From: Rhizobium cauense
GTDB lineage: Bacteria; Pseudomonadota; Alphaproteobacteria; Rhizobiales; Rhizobiaceae
Assembly: GCF_019511525.1 (NCBI RefSeq)
Contig: NZ_JAEUAT010000004.1
Coordinates: 62,001 to 126,000 of the forward strand
DNA: 64,000 nt
Reading direction: 5' to 3'
Part shown: piece after piece, positions 63,475 to 64,000 of the stretch
How the letters are laid out: each line of letters begins with the position of its first letter
Position numbering within the stretch: the first letter of the stretch is position 1
Made by a program: the position numbers and the translations under genes
Notes under the pieces: model-generated
The model's database searches: none
Told to the model about the DNA's origin: nothing
The model's input: only the letters and a program-made list of their open reading frames with translations

Positions 63475-64000
63475 CTAGCCTTCGATGAAAATGAGGGCGG
63501 GGGTCTCGAGCAGAACCCGGACACGCTGGATAAAGGTGGCAGCATCCCAACCGTCGACGATGCGATGATCGAAACTCGATGAGAGGTTCATCATCTTGCG
63601 CGGTACGAACTGAGTGCCATCCCAGGCGGGGCGCACGGCGATCTTGTTTACGCCAACGATGGCGACTTCCGGATGGTTGATGACGGGCGTTGAAACGATG
63701 CCGCCCAGCGATCCCAGCGAACTGATGGTGATGGTGGAGCCGCCGAGCTCGTCACGGGTCGCGGTGCCTGCCCGCGCAGCCTCCGCAAGCCTGCCCATCT
63801 CCGCGGCGCAATCCCAAATACCCCGCGCCTCGGCATTCTTGACAACCGGCACAACCAGTCCAGCGGGCGTCTGAGCTGCAATGCCGATATGGACGGCGCC
63901 GTGGCGGGTGAGAATACCCTTGTCATCGTCGAAGGTCGCGTTGATGTTCGGTTGATCGGCAACCGCCCTTACGATGGCCCGCATCAGGAACGGCAGGACA
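63475..64000 (-). CDS. 2-oxoacid dehydrogenase E2 acyltransferase, C-terminal part
   Basis: The frame is open to the right edge, so only about 175 C-terminal residues are seen. They form the catalytic domain of an E2 (lipoamide acyltransferase), with TISSLGSLGG and the active-site DHRIVDGWDAATF. The visible part cannot by itself tell bkdB from aceF or sucB. Proximity to a dedicated lpd gene and the missing upstream part suggest the branched-chain keto-acid complex (bkdB). Confidence 0.85.
   Translation of the reverse strand, partial: VLPFLMRAIVRAVADQPNINATFDDDKGILTRHGAVHIGIAAQTPAGLVVPVVKNAEARGIWDCAAEMGRLAEAARAGTATRDELGGSTITISSLGSLGGIVSTPVINHPEVAIVGVNKIAVRPAWDGTQFVPRKMMNLSSSFDHRIVDGWDAATFIQRVRVLLETPALIFIEG

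Overview
The window looks like a chromosome or megaplasmid segment of an alphaproteobacterium, most likely order Hyphomicrobiales (rhizobia and relatives). Several family types point that way: an ExoF-like polysaccharide export protein, a separate CpsD-type kinase, a paa cluster with both PaaX and a TetR regulator, a GspM-b-type type II secretion set, and a bkd-type E2-lpd pair. This placement is inferred from family resemblance and a high-GC, rhizobial style of coding; no marker gene such as rRNA is present. I saw no tRNA, rRNA, CRISPR array or intact insertion sequence.

Region 1 (1-13560) is a surface-polysaccharide locus. Two glycosyltransferases read leftwards off the window edge. A tightly coupled rightward operon (2221-7720) encodes nucleotide-sugar modification enzymes: two hexapeptide acyltransferases, a Gfo/Idh/MocA oxidoreductase, an SDR epimerase/dehydratase and two DegT-type aminotransferases. 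Assembly and export genes follow: a Wzx-type flippase, an ExoF-like export protein, a Wzz-type chain-length protein and a tyrosine autokinase.

Region 2 (13618-34850) is a complete phenylacetate (phenylacetyl-CoA) catabolic locus in three transcription units. One leftward unit carries paaN, a Liv-type ABC transporter (livKHMGF) and a fused hydratase/dehydrogenase. Divergent from it are paaG, paaI, paaK and a tetR gene. A long leftward unit runs thiolase-paaA-paaB-paaC-paaD-paaE-extra diiron-like protein-paaZ-paaY. Two near-identical 14-bp palindromes sit exactly at the promoters of these units and are probably the TetR operators. paaX lies just upstream of the thiolase.

Region 3 (34963-45460) is a compact leftward cassette. 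It holds a 1776-residue modular protein (dimethylformamidase-like domain plus alternating DUF4082-like and Ig/cadherin-like modules), a COG0523 metallochaperone-type GTPase, a 102-residue protein of unknown function, a type I secretion ABC transporter and its membrane-fusion protein. This is the least conventional part of the window. A LacI-type regulator gene follows (45965-46981).

Region 4 (46998-57721) is a type II secretion system: prepilin peptidase, GspD, GspE (on the opposite strand), a GspC/N-like protein, GspM, L, K, J, I, H, G and F. Divergent from it is a multicopper oxidase with a Tat-like signal, followed by an SCO-cytochrome c fusion (58003-61396). The oxidase could be a T2SS client.

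Region 5 (61447-64000) contains an unknown 175-residue protein, a dihydrolipoyl dehydrogenase, and the C-terminal part of a 2-oxoacid dehydrogenase E2, probably the end of a branched-chain keto-acid dehydrogenase operon.
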